A DNA stretch of 64,000 bases from Gammaproteobacteria bacterium (GTDB lineage: Bacteria; Pseudomonadota; Gammaproteobacteria; Burkholderiales; Rhodocyclaceae), in assembly GCA_018824085.1 (NCBI GenBank), contig JAHJHI010000016.1, positions 1 through 64,000 of the forward strand. Direction: 5' to 3'. Of this stretch, positions 36,448 to 44,800 are shown piece after piece. Position 1 is the stretch's first letter; every line of letters begins with the position of its first letter. The notes under the pieces were generated by a model. The model made no database searches, was not told the origin of the DNA, and worked only from the letters and a program-made list of their open reading frames with translations. Made by a program: the position numbers and the translations under genes.

Positions 36448-37152
36448 ATGACCGCTGAAACAGCCCGGCCCCCGGCCGGTTCACGCCGCGCCGCGCTCGC
36501 GCGCATCCTGCCGTTCGCACTCTATATCCTGTTCCTCGCCGCAGGCGGCACGCTTGCCGATCTGCTGGGCGTGGATGTGCGCTGGCTTTACGCGGCCCAG
36601 ATCGGCTGCGTCGTCGTGGCGCTTGCCGTGTTCTGGCGCGATTACGGTGAACTGCGCCGGGCGCCCGCCGACGGCGTGCTTGCCGGCGCGGGCGGATGGC
36701 TGCTTGCGCTCGGTGTCGGTGTTGCGGTGTGGGCGTTGTGGATCTGGCTGGATTTCGCGCCGTTCGCGTTCACGCCGGGCGAGGGCTATCGTCCGCTGGA
36801 CGCCGCCGGCGCGCTTATCGTGCCGATGGTGATCATGCGCATTTTCGGCGCGGCGGTGGTCGTGCCGGTCATGGAGGAATTGTTCTGGCGATCCTTCATC
36901 ATGCGCTGGCTCGATTCCCCGGATTTCCTCACGGTTGTCGCGCGTTCCGTGACGCTGCGCAGCCTGCTGTTCAGTTCGCTCGCCTTCGGGTTCGAGCATG
37001 GCCAGTGGGCGGCGGGCATCGTTGCAGGGCTTGCCTACGGCTGGCTCTATCGTGCCAGCGGACGCCTGTGGCTGCCGATCTTCGCGCATGGTGTGACCAA
37101 TCTGCTGCTTGGTCTCTGGGTTGTCCGGACTGGGCAGTGGTCGTTCTGGTAA
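36448..37152 (+). CDS. CPBP-family intramembrane protease (CAAX prenyl protease-related, exosortase-associated type)
   Basis: A 234-residue membrane protein with about seven helices. The Abi/CPBP motifs are complete: EELFWR (EExxxR), FEHGQW and the last FAHGVTNLLLG. This form resembles the group often encoded with exosortases in PEP-CTERM systems, but no exosortase is in the window. I placed the start at ATG 36448; an earlier in-frame ATG at 36394 adds an Arg/Pro-rich stretch. Confidence 0.85.
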   Translation: MTAETARPPAGSRRAALARILPFALYILFLAAGGTLADLLGVDVRWLYAAQIGCVVVALAVFWRDYGELRRAPADGVLAGAGGWLLALGVGVAVWALWIWLDFAPFAFTPGEGYRPLDAAGALIVPMVIMRIFGAAVVVPVMEELFWRSFIMRWLDSPDFLTVVARSVTLRSLLFSSLAFGFEHGQWAAGIVAGLAYGWLYRASGRLWLPIFAHGVTNLLLGLWVVRTGQWSFW

Positions 37153-37220
37153 GCGGTGCGGCAGGTCAAGAACGGCGGGTGGGTGGCCGTTAAGGGAGGA
37201 CAGTCCCTTGAACGTCCACC

Positions 37221-37931
37221 ATGTGCCTTTCCCGTCCCGTTCCTCCAGTTGCCGCCCGGTCGCGTCGCCGAGGCGCGCTCGCGTGCATCGCGATGATGGC
37301 GGTCGTGGCACAGGCGGCGGCGTTTTCGTATCACGGTTACCTGCTGTCGGCGAGTGCCGGGCTTCAGCAGCGGCTTGAAATGCGCTTCGGCGACAAGGTC
37401 CGGCCGCGCTTCGATGACCTGTCTGCCTCCCTGGCCGGTGCGACACGGATCGCGGATGAGCGGCAGCGTGTCGAGCGCATCAACCAGATCGGCAATCGCG
37501 CTCGCTACGCGAGCGACGTCACGCTGTGGCAATCGGAGGACTACTGGGCGACACCGGCGGAGTTCACCGCAATCGCCGCCGGCGATTGCGAAGACTACGC
37601 ACTGGCAAAGTATTTTGCGTTGCGCGAGCTCGGCATGCCGGCCGACAAGCTGCGCATCACGTATGTCCGCCTGCTGCGCAAGGGGCGGCTGGAGAACCAT
37701 ATGGTACTGGCCTACTATCCGGCACCCGGCGCCGAACCCTGGGTGCTCGACAATCTCGACAAGCGTTTCACGCCGGCCAGCGAACGGCCTGACCTGACGC
37801 CGGTATACAGCTTCAACGATGACCGCGTCTGGAAGGTGCAAGGCGGTGGTGACCGTGAGCTCGGGTCGCCGCAGCAATTGCGCAAGTGGCGCGAGCTGCT
37901 CGAGCGCGTCCGCGAGGAAGTGCAGTCATGA
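37221..37931 (+). CDS. lapG: Periplasmic cysteine protease LapG (transglutaminase-like, BTLCP family)
   Basis: A 236-residue exported protease that cleaves a LapA-type surface adhesin and so releases cells from biofilms. The catalytic triad is Cys123 (GDCEDYA), His160 (ENHMVL) and Asp177 (VLDNLD). An N-terminal hydrophobic segment (about residues 20-36) exports or anchors it. The start may be a later ATG near 37293. It is coupled to lapD by an ATGA overlap, the usual control pair. No large adhesin gene is in the window. Confidence 0.93.
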   Translation: MCLSRPVPPVAARSRRRGALACIAMMAVVAQAAAFSYHGYLLSASAGLQQRLEMRFGDKVRPRFDDLSASLAGATRIADERQRVERINQIGNRARYASDVTLWQSEDYWATPAEFTAIAAGDCEDYALAKYFALRELGMPADKLRITYVRLLRKGRLENHMVLAYYPAPGAEPWVLDNLDKRFTPASERPDLTPVYSFNDDRVWKVQGGGDRELGSPQQLRKWRELLERVREEVQS

Positions 37932-39865
37932 ACAGTCTGCGCGTGCGCCTCATCGCGGCGATGCTTGGTGTCGGCGTGCTCGCCTTCGCGGCCATGCTGT
38001 CGGCCGCGCTGTGGGTGGCGCGCGGGCGCGTCGCCGAGCAGATGTCGGGGCAGGCGCAGTCGGTTGCGCTGTCGCTGTCGGTTGCGCTGACGGCGGGCGG
38101 AGAGCCGGCGCTGCAGAATGCGGAAAGCCTGGTCGAGCCGGTGTTCGACCAGAGCTACCTGAAGGGCATTGAAGTACGCGACGCCGGCGGCAACATCATT
38201 TCCGAACGTCACGCGCCGGCGCGTCTGCCGGGCGGAGCACCGCAGTGGTTCATCGACCTGCTGCCGCTGGCCGCCGAACCGCAGCGCTCGGACATCATGA
38301 CCGGCTGGCGCATCGCCGGCAGCGTGTCGATCGAACCGCATCCGCACTTTGCCCAGCTCCAGCTATGGACGGTGGCACGTACGCTGGCGCTCTGGATGAG
38401 CGCCACGCTGGCAATCGCCTGCGTGTTCGGTCTGGCCGCACTGCGCTGGGGCCTGCGCCCGCTGCGCCGCGTCGAGCGGTCGGCGGTGGCGGCGGCTGCA
38501 CGCAAGTTCCGGCCGATAGACGAGTCGCGCATGCCGCGCGAGTTGCTGCCGCTGGTCAGCGCCTTCAATCGGATGCTGGTTGCGCTGTCGCAGGCGCTGG
38601 ACACCGAAGCCCGCCGCGCGGAGCGCTTTCGTGACCAGGCGCTGGTCGATGAACTGACGGGACTGCCGAATCGGCGTGCTTTCCGCGCCGCGCTCGAAGC
38701 CCGCCTCGACAGCGGCGTGCGCAGCGGCTGGCTTGCGCTGCTGCGCGTCGATGGACTGGAAGCGCTGAATCACCTGTACGGACGCGAGGCGGTGGACGAA
38801 CTGCTGATCGAGGCGGCCGCCGCGATGCGAGAGACACCGCATGCCGTGCTGTGCGGCCGGCTTGAAGGGGCCTGCTTCGCGGTGCTGGTGAATGCTGACG
38901 AGAAAGGCGCGAGCGACGCACTGGACACGTTGCTTGCGCGACTGACCGCGCGCGCGAACGCGGCCGGCGCCGGGCAGGCGCATCCGTGGCGTGCCGGTGC
39001 CGCCGATTGCGGCGACGACGGTGATGCCGCCCACTGGCTGGCTGCAGCAGATCGCGCGCTGCATCGCTGGCGCACCGATGTCACCGGGACGGTCGCGCTG
39101 TGTCATTCGCGCGACAGCGAATCCGCCGGCGGCACGCTGCGCGACCGGGTGCGCGAACTGATCGGTGGCGGGCATATCGCGTTTGCCGCCCAGCCGACCT
39201 TGTGGCTTGACGCCGGGGGCACCGGCATGACGATGCACGTCGAACTGCGCGCGGCGCTTGACGCCGGAGACCGCCTGATCCGTGCCGCTGAATACATGGC
39301 GTACGCGAGCGAAGCGCGCGCGTCGGCGGCGCTCGACAGCGCCTGTCTGATGCGGGCGATGGAGCGTGCACGGGCTCGCCGGGACGGCATTCCGACCGTG
39401 GTGAACGTCGGGGTGGCAACGCTGACCGACCGGGACATCGGTCGCTGGGTTGACGGCTGCCGCCACGACGCGCGCGACGGCATGCTGATCCTCGAATTCC
39501 CCGAATCGGCGCTGCTCGGCGATCCGGACGCCGCCGAGGCGTTCGCGCAGCGCCTGCAGGCGCGCGGCATGGCGATCGGCATCAAGCACTTCGGCCTGCA
39601 CGCGAACGCACTGTCGCTGCTGCGCCGCCTGCGTCCGGTGCATGTGAAGTTCTCGGCCACGTTGAGCCGCGAGGCGCAGATGAACCCCGATTCCGGTGCC
39701 TACGTCGCGTCGCTTGCCGGCATCGCCTCGGCGCTGTCGATCACGCCGATTGCGGTCGCGGTGGAACATGTGCAGTCTCTCGCGGCCCTTCATGCGCTCG
39801 GATTCCGCGCCGCGCAGGGTGAGGCCGTTGCCGGCGAGGACGTGCCGCTGCCGCGCAGGCGCTGA
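37928..39865 (+). CDS. lapD: c-di-GMP receptor LapD with degenerate GGDEF and EAL domains
   Basis: A 645-residue inner-membrane receptor that holds LapG when c-di-GMP is high. It has an N-terminal helix, a periplasmic LapD/MoxY-type domain (about 28-150), a second helix, HAMP, then GGDEF and EAL domains. The GGDEF signature is replaced (LEGACFAVLV) and the EAL motif is MHVELR, so neither domain should be catalytic, as in known LapD. It overlaps lapG. Confidence 0.94.
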   Translation: MNSLRVRLIAAMLGVGVLAFAAMLSAALWVARGRVAEQMSGQAQSVALSLSVALTAGGEPALQNAESLVEPVFDQSYLKGIEVRDAGGNIISERHAPARLPGGAPQWFIDLLPLAAEPQRSDIMTGWRIAGSVSIEPHPHFAQLQLWTVARTLALWMSATLAIACVFGLAALRWGLRPLRRVERSAVAAAARKFRPIDESRMPRELLPLVSAFNRMLVALSQALDTEARRAERFRDQALVDELTGLPNRRAFRAALEARLDSGVRSGWLALLRVDGLEALNHLYGREAVDELLIEAAAAMRETPHAVLCGRLEGACFAVLVNADEKGASDALDTLLARLTARANAAGAGQAHPWRAGAADCGDDGDAAHWLAAADRALHRWRTDVTGTVALCHSRDSESAGGTLRDRVRELIGGGHIAFAAQPTLWLDAGGTGMTMHVELRAALDAGDRLIRAAEYMAYASEARASAALDSACLMRAMERARARRDGIPTVVNVGVATLTDRDIGRWVDGCRHDARDGMLILEFPESALLGDPDAAEAFAQRLQARGMAIGIKHFGLHANALSLLRRLRPVHVKFSATLSREAQMNPDSGAYVASLAGIASALSITPIAVAVEHVQSLAALHALGFRAAQGEAVAGEDVPLPRRR

Positions 39866-39871
39866 AGCGCG

Positions 39872-40570
39872 TCAGTGCAGGCGCGGCTCGGGGCGACGCA
39901 GTGCGCCGTGGTCGCTGACGATGCAGGCCGGCGGGATGTCCAGATTCAGGTGCAGCAGCCGCGCCGGCGCGCCCACCCGTTCGCAGTCCTGCTGCGCGCC
40001 GAAATGGCGGAAGCCGAAGCGGCGCTCGTAGTAGCGGGCGTGGCGCGGATTCACTTCGATGACGCAGTCGGTGGCACCGAGCGAAAGATGCCCGATCAGC
40101 AGGGCGCGCTCGATCAGTGAAAACGCGAGATCGGCGTCCAGTCCGTGACGGGTCTGGGCCTCGCGATCGACCGCGAAACGCGTGTACTCAACCAGCCGGC
40201 GCCCCGGTTTGCGCAGCGCATCGAGGTGTTCCGCGAACCCGGTTTCCGCCTGCAGGCGCGCGCGCACGCCGCCGCGCACCGTGATCGTGCCGATCACGTC
40301 GCCACCGCAGCGCGCGAGCAGCGTGGTTTCGCCCTCCGACACCGTCAATGCGCCCACCCGGTAGCCGCGCCAGTCGTAGCAGCGGCGAACCAGCGCGTCC
40401 GCCTGTGCGAAATCGGTCGCGTCGGTGGCGATGACGAATTCGACGCTCGGGGCGGTCGGCGCGGGTGCGGCAGCAGGCTCCAGCAATGCCAGCTTCGGGC
40501 GCGCGCGGCGGAGGGGAAAAACGACGTACTGGGGGTCGTTGGCGGCATCGTGCAGGTCATGGGACGACAT
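39872..40570 (-). CDS. N-acyl amino acid synthase FeeM-like acyltransferase (GNAT fold)
   Basis: About 232 residues of a GNAT fold related to FeeM-type long-chain N-acyl amino acid synthases. The core includes ADALVRRCYDWRGY, GGDVIGTITVR, LVEYTRFAVDRE and HARYYERRFGFRHFG. Its relatives acylate amino acids or similar small molecules using acyl-ACP. I chose ATG 40570, with GAGG six bases upstream; ATG 40642 would add 24 residues. It is convergent with lapD. Confidence 0.75.
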   Translation of the reverse strand: MSSHDLHDAANDPQYVVFPLRRARPKLALLEPAAAPAPTAPSVEFVIATDATDFAQADALVRRCYDWRGYRVGALTVSEGETTLLARCGGDVIGTITVRGGVRARLQAETGFAEHLDALRKPGRRLVEYTRFAVDREAQTRHGLDADLAFSLIERALLIGHLSLGATDCVIEVNPRHARYYERRFGFRHFGAQQDCERVGAPARLLHLNLDIPPACIVSDHGALRRPEPRLH

Positions 40571-40772
40571 CTCGGGCCTCGCTACGTTCACCGGCGCATC
40601 GGATGTGCGCCGGATTGTGTCGATAGGCAAAGATGTTGGCATCCGTGATGCGTTTCCTTGCCGTGCCCGAAAGCTAAAGGTCGCCCGTTGCACGGAGTTG
40701 ATCGTCACTTGACGCTTTTGTTGCATTGCAAAATGAGCCGCCGGTAGTCCGCCGGCCAGGCGTGGCGCGCGT

Positions 40773-41669
40773 TCAGTGCCGCGTGGCGCCGGCCAGCGCC
40801 GGGTCGTCCGCGAGGCCCGTCCACACGGTGCCGTCCGCGTCCAGGCGTACGTGCAGGCCCATGCGTCCGAGCACCGCGAGAGCGCGGATGCGCAGCATGT
40901 CCAGCTGCAGCGCGCGCGCCTCACCGTCGCAGGCGGCCGCCCCGGCGAGCAGGGCCGCCATGCGCGGCCACTCGCCGGCAAGGATGGATGCGTCGATGCC
41001 GGCTTTCAGCTCGGGCGAAACGTCGGCCGCCGTGCGGCCCAGCCCCGCGAGGTAGCCGAGGCAGAACGCCGCCGTCTGCATCAGGTGGGTCAGGCGCGCG
41101 ATGGTGAGTCCGGCGAACTGTCCGATATCGCCATCCTGGCGGCACTGCGCCAGCGCGCGCTCGCCTGCCGCCGGCAGTTCGTCGAGCAGCCCGAGCAGGT
41201 GCGGCAGCAACAGGTCGGCATTGCCCGGCAGCGACCATGCGCTGTGCCGGTTGGCCCGGTACTCGTCGAGCATCAGTGCGGCAATCGGCGAGAACTGCGC
41301 GGCCAGCGCATCGGCCGTCGCGAGCGGCGCCGGATCGGTTGCTATCCGGGCGCGCCACAGCTCGCGATGCATGGCATGCACCATCTGCAGCAACTGGTCG
41401 GATTCGCCCGCCAGCGCTTGCTCGACGAAGGGTGCGGCGAGGTTCAGCACGACGGCATTCGCGTCGCCGCTGCGCAGCAGCGGCGGCATTCCGCCCTGCG
41501 CCGGCGAGTTGCCGGCGTCCGGTGCATCGGCCACGACGACACGGACCAGGTGTGCGGGATCGAGTCCGGTGTCACGTGCGTGCAGACGCGCAAGCAGGTC
41601 GGACAGGGTGCTGCGCAGCGTGCCGGCGTGCGGCTGAAGGCGTTCGCCGGAGATTTCTATCGTGTACAT
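40773..41669 (-). CDS. Hypothetical protein, 298 residues
   Basis: I do not recognise this protein. It is mostly helical and Ala/Leu-rich, with no signal peptide or clear membrane helix. The N-terminus is MYTIEISGERLQPHAG. The open frame is long and protein-like, and the opposite-strand frame is Arg-rich and less plausible. It is on the same strand as the FeeM-like gene (202 bases upstream of it) and divergent from the alpha-2-macroglobulin gene. The start lacks a strong ribosome-binding site. Confidence 0.65.
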   Translation of the reverse strand: MYTIEISGERLQPHAGTLRSTLSDLLARLHARDTGLDPAHLVRVVVADAPDAGNSPAQGGMPPLLRSGDANAVVLNLAAPFVEQALAGESDQLLQMVHAMHRELWRARIATDPAPLATADALAAQFSPIAALMLDEYRANRHSAWSLPGNADLLLPHLLGLLDELPAAGERALAQCRQDGDIGQFAGLTIARLTHLMQTAAFCLGYLAGLGRTAADVSPELKAGIDASILAGEWPRMAALLAGAAACDGEARALQLDMLRIRALAVLGRMGLHVRLDADGTVWTGLADDPALAGATRH

Positions 41670-41800
41670 GGGGGCGCCATTCGGATGTGGAGGCCGGTGC
41701 AGCCTGCGGGGCGATGAGGATAGCGGCGCCGTCCCCGCTCGTCCAATGGCCGGAGCGCCTGTTAAAGTCGGCGCCTTGATGACAAGCGGGCGGGTTGGTC

Positions 41801-44800
41801 ATGGGCGGGAAACGGATGTTCGGGTTCAAGGCGGCGTTTGCAGTGGCGGTGGCCATCGCGGCCGGCGTGTGGTGGCAAGCGCAGCAGCCGGCGCAGCAGG
41901 GCATCCCCGCGATCGGCGACGACCCGGATACGCCGTTCGCCGTGCTGCGTTGCGATGCGCGCAGCCGCGAGGATGGCCCGGCGCTCGCCGTCGCCTTCAG
42001 TCGGCCGCTGGCGCCGGGCCAGCAGCTTGGCGACCTGATGACGGTGACCGATCTGGGCGAGGCGGGCGGCACGCCTGTGGCTGCACGCGTGGCCGGGCAC
42101 TGGCGCCTGGGCGAAAATCCGCGCCAGGCGTATTTCTCCGGCGTGCTGCCGAAACGACGCTACCGCGTCGATGTCGCGGCGGGCGTGAGTGCGCGCGGTG
42201 GCGACCTGCTCGCCGCCTCTCACCAGTGTGAAACGCAGGTCGACGACATGCCGCCGGCCTGGTTCTTCGCCAGTCGCGGCACCGTGCTGCCGGCCGGACA
42301 GAATGGCGGCCTGCCGGTGGTGACGGTGAATACGCCGGAGGTCGATGTGCAGTTCCTGCGCGTCGAACCGGCGCAACTGCCGGGTTTTCTCGACAAGGTG
42401 TATGGCATCCGGCGCGCTGCCACGGACGACGAAGGGGGCGAGGGGGACGAAGGTTACGACGACTACGAGGATCAGGGCGGCATCGACCTGCGCGGGCGCA
42501 CGTCCGGCTGGCATCTCGACCGCCTGAAGGGCCTGTCGAAGAGCGTCTATCTCGGGCGGTTCCAGACCGACGACAAGCCGGACCGCCGGCACGTGAGCTT
42601 CCTGCCGGTGGAGCAGATCGCCGAACTGCAGGAACCGGGTGTCTATGTCGCGGTGATGCAGGCACCGGGCAGCTTTTCCAACGAATACCAGACCACCTAT
42701 TTCTATGTCAGCGACATCGGCCTGCATCTGCACCGCAACGCAAGCCGCATCGACGCCTTCGCCACGTCGCTGAAATCCGGCACCGCGCTGCCGCGTGTCG
42801 AGTTCGAAATGCTCGACGGCGACGGCAAGCGTGTGGCCACGGTGACCGGCGACGACGCCGGCCATGCCGTGTTCGACGCGGTGCCCGCGAACGCCCGGCT
42901 GGTGGTCGCGCGGCGCGGCCGCGAACTGTCCGTCGTGTCGCTGGCGGAAGCGGCGCTGGACCTGTCCGAATTCGACACCACCGGCCTGCTGCCGACGAAC
43001 AACAAGCTGTTCGCCTACAGCGGCCGTGACCTCTACCGGCCAGGCGAGACCTTTGACGTGTCGGTGCTCGCGCGTGACGCCGACGGCGAGCCGCTGGCGC
43101 CGCAGCCGGTCACCGCCGTGCTCAAGCGCCCGGACGGGCGCACCGTGAGCCAGCGCGTGTGGAAGCCGTCGCCCGGGCCGTCCGGCTATTTCCGTGAGGC
43201 CGTCGCCATCGCGGCTGACGCGCAGACCGGCGCCTGGACGCTCGAATTGCGCGCGGATCCGGCCGCACGCCGGCCGGATGCCGTGCTGCGTTTCAAGGTC
43301 GAGGAGTTCCTGCCTGAGCGCATGAAGCTCGCGCTGCGCAGCGACGAGAACGTGCTCACGCAGGGCAAGCCCTTCGAACTGGCGGTGCAGGGCGACTACC
43401 TGTTCGGTGCGCCGGCGGCGGGCAACCGGCTGCTCGGCTCGCTCGCCGTCGGGCGCGCGCGCCAGGCGCTCCCGGCCAAACGGCCGGGCTATGTCTTCGG
43501 CGACTTCGCCGACGACGGACTGAAGGCGCGGCGCGAGCTGGACGAAACCACGCTCGACGACGCCGGGCGCGCACGGATCACCGTCCCGTACGAGCCGGGC
43601 AATGCACGCTCGCCGCTGTCGCTGCGCGTGAGCATGAGCCTGCTCGAATCGGCCGGGCGTCCGGTCGTGCGTTCCATCGAACGCGCATGGTGGCCGGTGC
43701 CGGCACTGGTCGCGGTGCGCCCGCTGTTCGACAACGACGTCGCGCGCGAGTCGTCGCTGGCCGAATTCGAAGTTGGCCGCTTCCTGCCGGACGGCGCGTT
43801 CGCGCCGCTGGCAAAGGCAAACCTGCGGCTGTTCCGCGAGGAACGCCAGTACTACTGGCGCTTCGACGATCAGCGCGGCTGGCATTCGGGCTTCAGCGAA
43901 AGCGACGAGCTGGTCGACAGCCGTGCCATCGCGTTGACGGCAACGGCGAAGGTCGCGCTGCCGGTGAGCTGGGGACGTTACCGGCTGGAGATCGACGACG
44001 CGGAGCACGGCCTGACGATGCGCTACCGCTTCTACGCCGGCTGGGGCGCGCAGGACGGCGAGGCGCTCGGCAACCGTCCCGACCGCGTGCAGGTGCGCCT
44101 TGAAGGCGCGCCCTACGCGGCGGGCGATACGGTGCGCGCGCAGATCGTTCCGCCGCATGACGGCGAAGCGCTGGTACTGGTCGAGGGAGACCGCGTGCTC
44201 TGGTCGAAGCGGGTGAAGGTGAGCGCCGCGGGCACAACGGTCGACGTGCCACTGGACAAGGTCTGGAAGCGGCACGATCTCTACCTGTCAGTCGTTGCCT
44301 TCCGTCCGGGCAGCGAAGGCGGGCGGGTGACGCCGGCGCGCGCGCTCGGTCTGGCCCACATTCCGCTGTCTCGCGAGGCGCGCCGGCTTGGCGTGCACAT
44401 CGACGCGCCCGCGAAGATCGAGCCGGACACGACGGCGACGGTGCGGATCAAGGTCGACGGCGCCGCCGGCGAACCCGCCTGGGTGACGCTGTCCGCGGTC
44501 GATCAGGGCATCCTGAACATCACGCGCTTCGCCACGCCGGACCCGTTCGGCTACTTCTTCGGCAAGCAGCGCTACGGCGCCGACCTGCTCGACATCTACG
44601 GCCGCCTCATCGAAAAGATGGATGGCACGCGCAGTTCGCTGAAGTGGGGCGGTGACGCGGCGCGGCGCGACACGCAGAGCATGCCGAAGAAGGTGAAGCT
44701 GATCGACCTGTTCAGCGGACCGGTGCAACTGGACGACAAGGGCGAAGCCCGCATCGCGCTCGCGGTGCCGGATTTCAACGGCAGCCTGCGCCTGATGGCG

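Noticed and set aside
40776-41717. 313-codon plus-strand frame opposite the hypothetical protein at 40773-41669
   Set aside because: Arg/Gly/His-rich, no motif; the minus-strand product is more protein-like, although I recognise neither.
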